Positions 1 through 5,628 of a stretch of 7,664 nucleotides of DNA are shown here, piece by piece; within the stretch, counting starts at the first letter, position 1; each line of letters opens with the position of its first letter. Origin of the DNA: an uncultured Candidatus Saccharibacteria bacterium (GTDB lineage Bacteria > Patescibacteriota > Saccharimonadia > Saccharimonadales > Saccharimonadaceae); NCBI GenBank assembly GCA_938046495.1, contig CALIXG010000101.1, forward strand, positions 1 through 7,664. Reading direction: 5' to 3'. The position numbers and the translations under genes are program-made. Below the pieces are notes generated by a model, which saw only the letters and a program-made list of their open reading frames with translations, made no database searches and was not told where the DNA came from.

Positions 1-155
1 TTTATGTCGCGCTCACTCGCGCCAAAAAGCAGGTGATACTTTTGACTGTTGATGGCAAGGAGTCGAGTTTTATCAAAGAGCTGCGCCGAAAGTTTCGTGA
101 GGATTTTACCACCTACTATCTTTCGCATTTTGAGAAATATCTCAATCTAGAATAA
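1..155 (+). CDS. UvrD/Rep-family (superfamily 1) DNA helicase, C-terminal fragment
   Basis: This is the last 50 codons of a gene that enters from the left edge; the reading frame begins at base 3 and stops with TAA at 153-155. The first visible residues, YVALTRAKKQVILL, are the classic motif VI of UvrD/Rep/PcrA-like and helicase IV-like ATPases, where the arginine contacts the ATP gamma-phosphate. They are followed by SSFIKEL, resembling the 'P-S-x-F-I-x-E-L' segment that follows motif VI in UvrD and HelD-like proteins. The protein ends about 35 residues after that in a charged helix, without the C-terminal zinc-ribbon seen in some helicase IV relatives. The family is expected to unwind DNA in repair or to remodel stalled polymerase. 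Which subfamily (UvrD, HelD-like or AddA-like) cannot be decided from this fragment. Family confidence is high because motif VI is nearly diagnostic. Confidence 0.85.
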   Translation, partial: YVALTRAKKQVILLTVDGKESSFIKELRRKFREDFTTYYLSHFEKYLNLE

Positions 156-177
156 ATTATTACTCTAAATTGATAGT

Positions 178-198
178 CGAAAGAAAAAGACTTTTTCG
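178..198. terminator. Possible weak bidirectional terminator between convergent genes
   Basis: The 69-base gap between the helicase stop and the stop of the minus-strand membrane gene contains an A/T-rich dyad: GAAAAA (183-188), a 3-nt loop, then TTTTTC (192-197). An alternative register pairs CGAAAG (178-183) with TTTTCG (193-198). The T-run lies within the stem rather than after it, so on either strand this is at best a weak terminator. A convergent gene pair needs one somewhere here, and I see nothing stronger. Confidence 0.3.
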
Positions 199-224
199 CA
201 AAAATTTCAGGTAGACTACAGTAG

Positions 225-950
225 TTATTTCTTCGGCTTAGTGATCGAATTGATTTTGTTGCCGATATTTTCTTGGGTTTTTTGAATATTCTTCATTGCC
301 GCTTTGGTCATGTGGCGTTTGAATCTAGCCGCACGTGAATAATACTCGAGGATTAGCTTTTTAATTTCGGAAGTTAAGTCAATTTTGGTTGAACCAAATT
401 TGGCGCTGAATTTGTCACGTAATTCCAAAGTGGCTACTGTAGTAAAAATAATATCAATTACTAAAACTACTAACAGTACAGCATTTATTGATTCAATCAT
501 TGGCCAGGAAAGTGGTGAAATCAAGTGTAAAATGAACGGATGTAAGCCGTATTTAATTGCCATCCCACCCAGACCGAAACCAAGAGAAGTCTCGAGTGAA
601 ACGCGGCCGTTTAGGTTAAAACGTGTGGTTTCTGAGTAGTCCCACCAACGCACCCGGAAGATTTTTTCCATGACTACGCTAGTAATATATTCAATCACCG
701 TACAGATTAGGGTGAAAATAAAAAATTCAATATACCATTCGAAATGAATCTCTTGTGTCAGGATTAAAAATGAGACCATTCCCACACCGTAAATTGGGCA
801 AATTGGTCCGAAAAGAAACCCACGGTTTTGCAGTTTGCGCTGTTCGATGCTGGTCCAAATACATTCGAAGACCCAGCCGATAAAAGAATAGATAATGAAC
901 ATCAAAAACCAGAAGCTTACAAACCTGAATTCTTCATGAATTTCAAACAT
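225..950 (-). CDS. PF06541-family membrane protein ('putative ABC transporter permease', CmpB-like)
   Basis: A 241-residue integral membrane protein. About five hydrophobic segments are visible near residues 10-30, 46-65, 72-95, 118-140 and 153-173, followed by a roughly 70-residue basic, helical, probably cytoplasmic tail. Family signatures are all present: GWVFE (25-29), NRGFLFGPICPIYG (42-55), WDYSE (103-107) and NLNGRVSLETSLGFG (112-126). Databases label this family a putative ABC transporter permease, but no ATPase or substrate-binding gene accompanies it here, so transport by an ABC mechanism is unproven. Conserved in-membrane acidic residues (E29, E87, E95) are worth noting. The gene is transcribed away from murB. 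Its ATG lies 3 bases from the predicted transcription start, and there is no Shine-Dalgarno sequence, so the mRNA may be leaderless. Family assignment is firm; molecular function is unknown. Confidence 0.85.
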   Translation of the reverse strand: MFEIHEEFRFVSFWFLMFIIYSFIGWVFECIWTSIEQRKLQNRGFLFGPICPIYGVGMVSFLILTQEIHFEWYIEFFIFTLICTVIEYITSVVMEKIFRVRWWDYSETTRFNLNGRVSLETSLGFGLGGMAIKYGLHPFILHLISPLSWPMIESINAVLLVVLVIDIIFTTVATLELRDKFSAKFGSTKIDLTSEIKKLILEYYSRAARFKRHMTKAAMKNIQKTQENIGNKINSITKPKK

Positions 951-958
951 TACTTATC

Positions 959-999
959 TATTTTAACATGGGAGACCGGGATTTGTTTATGTTAAAATA
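959..999. repeat. Perfect 11-bp inverted repeat in the divergent promoter region
   Basis: TATTTTAACAT (959-969) and its exact reverse complement ATGTTAAAATA (989-999) are separated by 19 bases that include a GC-rich patch. Each arm read outward contains TG-T-TAAAAT, an extended -10 hexamer, so the repeat is both a pair of divergent promoters and a potential binding site for a dimeric regulator. It is not a terminator, because neither side is followed by a T-run. Confidence 0.75.
960..968 (-). promoter_or_regulatory. Extended -10 promoter for the minus-strand membrane gene
   Basis: Read on the minus strand, 968 to 960 is TG-T-TAAAAT. The predicted start of transcription (7 bases past the hexamer) is about 953, and the ATG begins at 950, so the mRNA would be leaderless or nearly so. 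No recognisable -35 box was seen, which is common for extended -10 promoters. Confidence 0.5.
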
Positions 1000-1044
1000 A
1001 AAGTAATGATTTAGCTATTTTGAATTTTAAACCATTGTTAAACT
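988..1044 (+). promoter_or_regulatory. Promoter region of murB-folD-gpmI (two candidate extended -10 boxes)
   Basis: Candidate P1 is TATG-T-TAAAAT at 988-998, with predicted transcription start near 1005 and a 61-nt leader. Candidate P2 is TG-T-TAAACT at 1036-1044, with start near 1051 and a 15-nt leader that still includes the ribosome-binding site. P1 fits the TATG extended -10 pattern of the galU and murA promoters better; P2 gives the short leader seen upstream of galU. Neither has a convincing -35 box at 17 bases. Confidence 0.5.
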
Positions 1045-1065
1045 TAATAAAAACAAGGAGAAAAA

Positions 1066-2160
1066 ATGTTAATTTCCGAAAATGTTCCGATTAAAAATCT
1101 TGTCACCATGCGTATTGGTGGTCCAGCCAAATATGTTATCGAAATCAAGTCTAAAGATGAAATTCCTGAAGCCTATCAATTCGCTGCTGAAAAAAATCTT
1201 CCAGTCACCATTCTTGGTAATGGCGCTAATACCTTCGCCACCGACGAAGGCTACCAAGGTGTGATTTTGCTCGATCGTATTCTCGGCATCTCACAACTTT
1301 CCCCTGAGGAAATCGAAGCCGCTTATGGCACCGAAGTAAAAGCCGAAGCTGAAAAAGAAGGCTATGGTTATTTCCGTGCTAATGGTGGTGAAATCTGGGA
1401 TTCCTTAGTCAATTTTACTGCTGCCCTTGGTTATTCTGGTATCGAAGCAATGGCTGGTATTCCAGGTACCGCTGGTGCCTCTCCAGTTCAGAATATCGGT
1501 GCCTATGGCCAGGAAGTTACTCAGGTGATTGTTTCTGCTGATGTTTACGACCTACAGGAAAAAACTTTTAAGACCATTCTCGCTGAAGACATGAAGATGA
1601 GCTATCGTAAATCTATCTTTAATTCCGGTAAAAGTGTTGGCCGCTACTTTATCTATTCGATTGTGATTCGTTTGAAAAAAGGTCAACTCAATCCACCATT
1701 CTACCGCTCCTTGCAAGCTTATGTGGATGAACATCAAGAGACTGATTTTTCACCAACCAACATCGCTCGTATGGTTCGCGAAGTGAGAAACTCTAAGCTT
1801 CCAGATCCAGAAAAAATCGCCAGCGCCGGTAGCTTCTTCAAGAATATCTATCTCACCGATGAGGAGGCTGATGCCGCCGAGGCTCGCGGTATTGAAGTTT
1901 GGCGCAACGCCAAAGAAGTCGGTCCAGATTCTCCTGAAAAACGTACTAACCTCGTCAACTCTGGCTGGCTTCTCGAGCATGCCGGGCTTAAAGGTCAGGT
2001 CTTCCATGGCATGAAAGTTAGTGAAAAAGCGGCCCTAATCTTGATTAATGAATCTGCCGAAACTTATGCTGATCTCGCCGCCGCCCGTGCTGAAATCGCA
2101 AAAATTGTCTTCGATAAATTCGGCTTAATGATCGAACAAGAACCGGACGAAATTAAGTAA
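1066..2160 (+). CDS. murB: UDP-N-acetylenolpyruvoylglucosamine reductase (MurB)
   Basis: A 364-residue cytoplasmic FAD enzyme that uses NADPH to reduce UDP-GlcNAc-enolpyruvate to UDP-N-acetylmuramate, the second committed step of peptidoglycan synthesis. Visible signatures are TMRIGGPAKY (14-23), the FAD-binding turn LGNGANTF (50-57), GIPGTAGASPVQNIGAYG (131-148), the SYRKSIF loop typical of type I MurB (179-185), and AGSFFKN (254-260), whose Ser256 corresponds to the catalytic proton-donor serine. The C-terminus IEQEP places Glu359 at the catalytic glutamate position. It is slightly longer than E. coli MurB, partly through an acidic insertion near residues 78-99. The ATG is set by a strong AAGGAG at 1055-1060, five bases upstream. 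folD follows after 8 bases, with its ribosome-binding site overlapping the murB stop, so the two are probably cotranscribed and translationally coupled. Confidence 0.96.
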   Translation: MLISENVPIKNLVTMRIGGPAKYVIEIKSKDEIPEAYQFAAEKNLPVTILGNGANTFATDEGYQGVILLDRILGISQLSPEEIEAAYGTEVKAEAEKEGYGYFRANGGEIWDSLVNFTAALGYSGIEAMAGIPGTAGASPVQNIGAYGQEVTQVIVSADVYDLQEKTFKTILAEDMKMSYRKSIFNSGKSVGRYFIYSIVIRLKKGQLNPPFYRSLQAYVDEHQETDFSPTNIARMVREVRNSKLPDPEKIASAGSFFKNIYLTDEEADAAEARGIEVWRNAKEVGPDSPEKRTNLVNSGWLLEHAGLKGQVFHGMKVSEKAALILINESAETYADLAAARAEIAKIVFDKFGLMIEQEPDEIK

Positions 2161-2168
2161 GGAGCCCC
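2158..2168 (+). promoter_or_regulatory. folD ribosome-binding site overlapping the murB stop codon
   Basis: TAAGGAG (2158-2164) contains both the murB TAA and the Shine-Dalgarno core for folD, followed by CCCC and the ATG at 2169. The spacing of four bases is short. This arrangement fixes the folD start and suggests translational coupling to murB. Confidence 0.7.
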
Positions 2169-2981
2169 ATGGTCAAAGAATTAAACGGTCGTGAATTGGT
2201 TGGATTTATTAAGGAACGTCAAGCTCATCAGGTAAAGGCCCTCCGTTCGCGTAAAATCCATCCGAAATTAGTCATTATTCGTGATTCAAATAATCCCGTC
2301 ATCGAAAAATACGTCAGTCTGAAGAAAGCCTACGGGGAAGATATCGAGATTGAGGTGATTGATCAGGTGGTAAATCCTACCAAGGAATCTATTCAATCTG
2401 CCATCGAATCTGCCAATCAGGATAGTACTGTTTCTTCGATAATTTTACAGCTTCCTTTGCAAAATCCGGAGTGGACCGAGGAGCTGGTCTCCCTGATCGC
2501 TCCCGAAAAAGACGTCGATGGTTTGACCGGTAAAAGTCGTTTCGATAGTGCTACGGCTACGGCCATTAACTGGCTGCTCACTGGTTACGGTATCGAACTG
2601 AATAATAAATCTATCGCCATTGTCGGTCGTGGCCGCTTGGTGGGTGAACCGCTCATTCGCATGTTTACGAATTCCAATCTTCGCGTTTCAGTTTTTCATC
2701 GTGGTTCAGATTTTTCTGAACTTAAAAATCACGATGTCATTATCACCGCTACAGGTAATCCTCACCTCATTACTTCTGAAATGGTTCGCGAAGGCGCCGT
2801 AATTGTCGATGCTGGTACCGCTAGCGAAGGTGGAGTGATTCTCGGTGATATCAATGATGAAATTCGCGCACGTACTGATATTTCCGCTATTACTCCTAAA
2901 ATTGGTGGCGTAGGCCCACTCACTATTGGCGTCCTATTCGAAAATGTCCTGGCCTCTGCTGCCGAAAATCAAACACATTAA
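2169..2981 (+). CDS. folD: Bifunctional methylene-THF dehydrogenase / methenyl-THF cyclohydrolase (FolD), divergent type
   Basis: A 270-residue cytoplasmic enzyme that interconverts 5,10-methylene-, methenyl- and 10-formyl-tetrahydrofolate, with NADP(H) as cofactor. Catalytic-domain features: Y48-V-S-L-K52 matches the YVxxK motif with the essential lysine, IILQLPL (91-97) matches the conserved QLPLP region, and P112-EKDVDGL matches PxKDVDG. The Rossmann domain shows IVGRGRLVGEPL (151-162), ATGNPHLI (194-201), GAVIVDAGT (209-217) and the terminal ITPKIGGVGPLT (241-252). Departures from the common form are a degenerate PCTPxG segment (here SATATA, 127-132) and glycine instead of serine in GRSxxVG. 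The length is slightly below the usual 280-300. It lies between murB and gpmI on one strand with gaps of 8 and 25 bases. It may supply one-carbon units and NADPH; cofactor preference is inferred from the family. Confidence 0.93.
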   Translation: MVKELNGRELVGFIKERQAHQVKALRSRKIHPKLVIIRDSNNPVIEKYVSLKKAYGEDIEIEVIDQVVNPTKESIQSAIESANQDSTVSSIILQLPLQNPEWTEELVSLIAPEKDVDGLTGKSRFDSATATAINWLLTGYGIELNNKSIAIVGRGRLVGEPLIRMFTNSNLRVSVFHRGSDFSELKNHDVIITATGNPHLITSEMVREGAVIVDAGTASEGGVILGDINDEIRARTDISAITPKIGGVGPLTIGVLFENVLASAAENQTH

Positions 2982-3006
2982 TTAAAAAACTTAAAAAGGG
3001 TGAGTC

Positions 3007-4620
3007 ATGCAAGCAAAATCAAAGAAAAATTATACCGGTCCAGTCGTTCTCGTGGTGATGGATGGAGTGGGTATCCGTCAAGAAATCGAAGGCAACGCCG
3101 TGGCGCTAGCCTATACGGAATTTTTGCATCAATTAGAACAGAATTATCCGAAATTAGCTCTCCAAGCTTCCGGTGAGGCGGTGGGCATTTTGGCTGGTCA
3201 AATGGGGAATTCCGAAGTTGGTCATAACGCTCTCGGTGGTGGTCAAATTATTAAGCAGGGTATCGCTAAAATCAACCAAGCTTTTGCCACTGGAGAGATC
3301 TGGCAATCCAGCGCTTGGCAGGGGGCTATCGAAAATCTCAAAACCCACCAGTCCACCCTCCATTTTTCCGGAATTTTCTCTGATGGTGGCGTACATAGTG
3401 AGTTGTCTCATCTATTTGCCATGCTAAGACGCGCTGCCGAATCAGGCGTCAAAACCATGCGTGTACACGCGGTCTTCGATGGTCGCGATGTGGCTCCGCA
3501 GTCAGCTGAAAAATATCTCGCTATGTTCAATCAAGCGGTCGCAAAAATCAAAGCCGAGTTCGACGTCGATATTCAAATCGCCTCTGGCGGTGGTCGCATG
3601 GTCTTCATTGCTGATCGTTATCAAACCGATTGGACCATAGTTGAACGTGGTTGGCAGGCCTTAGTCTATGGGCAGGCTGAGCATTACTTTAACTCTGCCG
3701 ATGCAGCAATTCAGCATTTTCGTGAAACTGAACCTAGCCTTCAAGACCAGTATCTTCCAGCTTTCGTGGTGACGGATGAGGCAAAGCATCCGATTGGTCT
3801 AGTTCAGTCACACGACAGTTTTATCTACTTTGATTTTCGTGCCGACCGCGCCCTTGAGATTGCCGAAGCTTTTTGCCTCGATGATTTTCAAGGCTTCAAC
3901 CGTGGCACCGAGCAGAATCAGAAACTTCCAGTTTATTTTGCCAGTCTCACTGAGTATGATGTGGACCGTCATTTTCCGGAACATACTTTAGTCGAGCCGG
4001 TCGAAATTAAACATACCTTACACGAATATTTGGCTACCAAAAATCTCACTCAGCTCGCCTGTTCCGAAACTGCCAAATTTGGTCATATTACCTACTATTT
4101 TAATGGCAATAGTTACGAACCACTGCCGGGCGAAGAATTTCTTGAAATTAAATCTGATACGCGTCCCTACGACGAGCGTCCTTGGATGAAGTCCGCGGAA
4201 ATTACCGACGCCGTTATCGAAAAAATGGCTAATTTTGATTTTGTTCGAATTAATTTTGCCGGTGGTGATATGGTGGGGCACTTCGGTGAGCTTGAGCCGA
4301 CCGTGATTGCTATGGAGGCTATAGATTTACAACTTCAGCGTCTCGCCAAAAAGGTTGATGAACTAGGCGGCATGATGTTGATTACCGCCGATCATGGTAA
4401 TGCCGAGGAACTTTTTGATACCACTACCCACCAAGCCAAGACCTCGCACACCACCAATCTCGTTCCTTGTTACTTCTATGATAATACCGAGTTTAGCCAA
4501 CATTATCAGTTAAAAAACGTACCTGACGCCGGCCTAACTAACATCGCTGCTACTGTCGCTGACTTCTTAATTAGCGAACACTCTGAGTATTGGCGCGACT
4601 CTTTGATTGAGCTAAAATAG
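3007..4620 (+). CDS. gpmI: 2,3-bisphosphoglycerate-independent phosphoglycerate mutase (iPGM), plant-like subclass
   Basis: A 537-residue two-metal enzyme of the alkaline phosphatase superfamily that interconverts 3- and 2-phosphoglycerate in glycolysis. All expected ligands are visible: D19 (VVMDG), the phosphorylated serine S69 in MGNSEVGH (66-73), D421 and H425 in GDMVGH, D462 and H463 in TADHGNAE, and H481 in TSHT. Phosphotransferase-domain residues include SDGGVHS (125-131), FDGRD (157-161), GGGRM (194-198), DRY (203-205) and FRADR (277-281); K357 lies in ETAKFGH. The motifs GGGRM...DRYxxDW, DQYLPxFV, SEVGHNALG and ACSETxKFGH resemble plant and trypanosomatid iPGM more than E. coli or Bacillus iPGM, as judged from memory of those sequences. 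The start is supported by AAGGG at 2996-3000, six bases upstream. It is the last gene of the murB-folD cluster; no terminator is evident before galU. Confidence 0.95.
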   Translation: MQAKSKKNYTGPVVLVVMDGVGIRQEIEGNAVALAYTEFLHQLEQNYPKLALQASGEAVGILAGQMGNSEVGHNALGGGQIIKQGIAKINQAFATGEIWQSSAWQGAIENLKTHQSTLHFSGIFSDGGVHSELSHLFAMLRRAAESGVKTMRVHAVFDGRDVAPQSAEKYLAMFNQAVAKIKAEFDVDIQIASGGGRMVFIADRYQTDWTIVERGWQALVYGQAEHYFNSADAAIQHFRETEPSLQDQYLPAFVVTDEAKHPIGLVQSHDSFIYFDFRADRALEIAEAFCLDDFQGFNRGTEQNQKLPVYFASLTEYDVDRHFPEHTLVEPVEIKHTLHEYLATKNLTQLACSETAKFGHITYYFNGNSYEPLPGEEFLEIKSDTRPYDERPWMKSAEITDAVIEKMANFDFVRINFAGGDMVGHFGELEPTVIAMEAIDLQLQRLAKKVDELGGMMLITADHGNAEELFDTTTHQAKTSHTTNLVPCYFYDNTEFSQHYQLKNVPDAGLTNIAATVADFLISEHSEYWRDSLIELK

Positions 4621-4630
4621 TCGTCCCTAG

Positions 4631-4670
4631 TCGACCACTGAGTAAAATATGGTATAATTCAGAAAAGGAG
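4631..4670 (+). promoter_or_regulatory. Extended -10 promoter and ribosome-binding site of galU
   Basis: TATG (4648-4651), one base, then a perfect TATAAT (4653-4658). A weak -35 (TCGACC, 4631-4636) sits 16 bases upstream of the -10. Transcription is predicted to start near 4665, giving an 11-nt leader that still contains an AAGGAG Shine-Dalgarno (4665-4670) five bases from the ATG at 4676. Read-through from gpmI is also possible. Confidence 0.75.
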
Positions 4671-4675
4671 AAAAA

Positions 4676-5521
4676 ATGCAGAAAATTACCAAAGCCATTA
4701 TTCCTGTGGCCGGATGGGGTACCCGTCGTCTACCGATTACTAAAGTTATTGAAAAATCCATGTTACCAGTTGGCAACCGTCCACTTGTCGACTACTCTGT
4801 GCAAGAACTCATTGAAGCCGGCGTTACTGATATCTATATGGTAGTTAGCAATACTGAACCTTGCCAAGTTCGTGAATTCTACTCGGATAATATTGTATTA
4901 AATGATTATTTGATTTCTCGCGGTAAGGCTGATCGCGTCGCTCTCACCAAGACTCTTCCAGAACACGTTAAAATTCATTACATCGCTCAAGACGCCAATA
5001 GTAAATACGGTACTGCCGTGCCTGTCGCTATGGCTGCCGAAGAGTATAATCTTAATGAACCCGTGATTGTCTATATGGGTGATGACTTTATTTGGAATCC
5101 AGATGGCGAATCTGCTGCCACTTCTCTGATTAATTCACTTCAGTCTGAAACTGACTCGGCAATTTTAGGTGTCGAAATTCCTAAGGAAAAAGTTGATAAA
5201 TATGGTGTTCTCGAGGTTCAAGACGGTAAGCTTACCAATGTAGTAGAAAAGCCGTCTGTCGAAGAAGCCCCATCTAATCTGATTAATGTCAGTAAATATA
5301 TTCTTTCTGCGGATCTCTTGCAAAAAATTGTCGCCTACGTTAATGAGCACGATTTTGGTCCAACTGATCAGGAATACATGATTACCGACCCAATTTATGA
5401 TTACATTAAGCAAGGTCAAACCATGCGCGTCGCTTCCACCTCTGGTCAATATCTCGATGGTGGATCTGTCGAAGGCTGGGTACACGCTAATAATGTTGTT
5501 TGTGGCGTCAAAGAAGCCTAA
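4676..5521 (+). CDS. galU: UTP-glucose-1-phosphate uridylyltransferase-like nucleotidyltransferase (GalU-like)
   Basis: A 281-residue enzyme of the NTP_transferase (GT-A fold) family. It is expected to join a nucleoside triphosphate with a sugar 1-phosphate, most likely UTP and glucose-1-phosphate, to make UDP-glucose for glycan synthesis. Visible motifs are the nucleotide-binding loop AGWGTRRLP (12-20) with KSMLPVGNRP (27-36), YGTAV (111-115), the metal-binding GDD (135-137), YGVLE (176-180), the sugar-phosphate-contacting EKP (191-193), APSNLIN (198-204), EYMITDPI (233-240) and the C-terminal YLDGGSVEGW (259-268). The overall order and length match GalU, and EKP...APSNL is typical of that group. 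AGWGTRR and YGTAV differ from the usual AGLGTRFLP and GLGHAV, so substrate specificity (UDP-glucose versus another NDP-sugar) is less certain than family membership. It has its own promoter and terminator, so it is largely an independent unit. Confidence 0.82.
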   Translation: MQKITKAIIPVAGWGTRRLPITKVIEKSMLPVGNRPLVDYSVQELIEAGVTDIYMVVSNTEPCQVREFYSDNIVLNDYLISRGKADRVALTKTLPEHVKIHYIAQDANSKYGTAVPVAMAAEEYNLNEPVIVYMGDDFIWNPDGESAATSLINSLQSETDSAILGVEIPKEKVDKYGVLEVQDGKLTNVVEKPSVEEAPSNLINVSKYILSADLLQKIVAYVNEHDFGPTDQEYMITDPIYDYIKQGQTMRVASTSGQYLDGGSVEGWVHANNVVCGVKEA

Positions 5522-5535
5522 AATCTGAAAGATTT
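5521..5535 (+). other. Small hairpin at the galU stop codon
   Basis: AAATCT (5521-5526), a GAA loop, then AGATTT (5530-5535) form a six-base-pair A/T-rich hairpin beginning at the last base of the galU stop codon. It sits just upstream of the stronger terminator hairpin and may be incidental or help protect the 3' end. Confidence 0.3.
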
Positions 5536-5542
5536 CTTTAAG

Positions 5543-5576
5543 TAAGACCCTTATCCAGGGGGTCTTATTTTATTTT
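5543..5576 (+). terminator. Intrinsic terminator after galU
   Basis: TAAGACCC (5543-5550) pairs perfectly with GGGTCTTA (5560-5567) across a nine-base loop. The stem can be extended outward by a G-U and two A-T pairs. It is followed by a T-rich tract (TTTTATTTT) reaching about 5576. It separates galU from the murA promoter. Confidence 0.88.
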
Positions 5577-5623
5577 CAAAATATACCATCTATGATATAA
5601 TATTTATGGTTTATTAGGAAAGG
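5573..5623 (+). promoter_or_regulatory. murA promoter, extended -10, with ribosome-binding site
   Basis: TATG (5591-5594), one base, then a perfect TATAAT (5596-5601), with a partial -35 TTTTCA (5573-5578) at 17-base spacing. Predicted transcription start is near 5608, leaving a leader of about 21 bases. The Shine-Dalgarno AGGAAAGG (5616-5623) lies five bases before the ATG at 5629, fixing the start of the fusion protein. The -35 overlaps the T-tract of the galU terminator. Confidence 0.8.
5585..5610. promoter_or_regulatory. Candidate operator: inverted repeat centred on the murA -10 box
   Basis: ACCAT (5585-5589) and ATGGT (5606-5610) are exact inverted repeats separated by 16 bases, and their centre falls inside TATAAT. 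Adding two flanking bases gives ATACCAT and ATGGTTT, which match with one mismatch. A protein dimer bound here would block the promoter. The downstream gene encodes its own XRE DNA-binding domain, which makes autoregulation plausible. The arms are short, so chance is a real alternative. Confidence 0.3.
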
Positions 5624-5628
5624 CTCTT

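Noticed and set aside
385..639. An 84-codon plus-strand open frame
   Set aside because: It is antisense to the PF06541 membrane gene, whose family motifs are unmistakable. It has no ribosome-binding site and no recognisable domain.
3154..3427. Overlapping 84-85-codon open frames on both strands within gpmI
   Set aside because: They fall inside the conserved catalytic part of gpmI in other frames; coding shadows.
4618..4633. Direct repeat TAGTCG at the end of gpmI (4618-4623 and 4628-4633) as a terminator or attachment site
   Set aside because: Six bases repeated once with no stable hairpin or T-run; likely chance.
5165..5485. A 106-codon minus-strand open frame inside galU
   Set aside because: It lies entirely antisense to a well-supported enzyme gene and reads as low-information sequence; a shadow frame.
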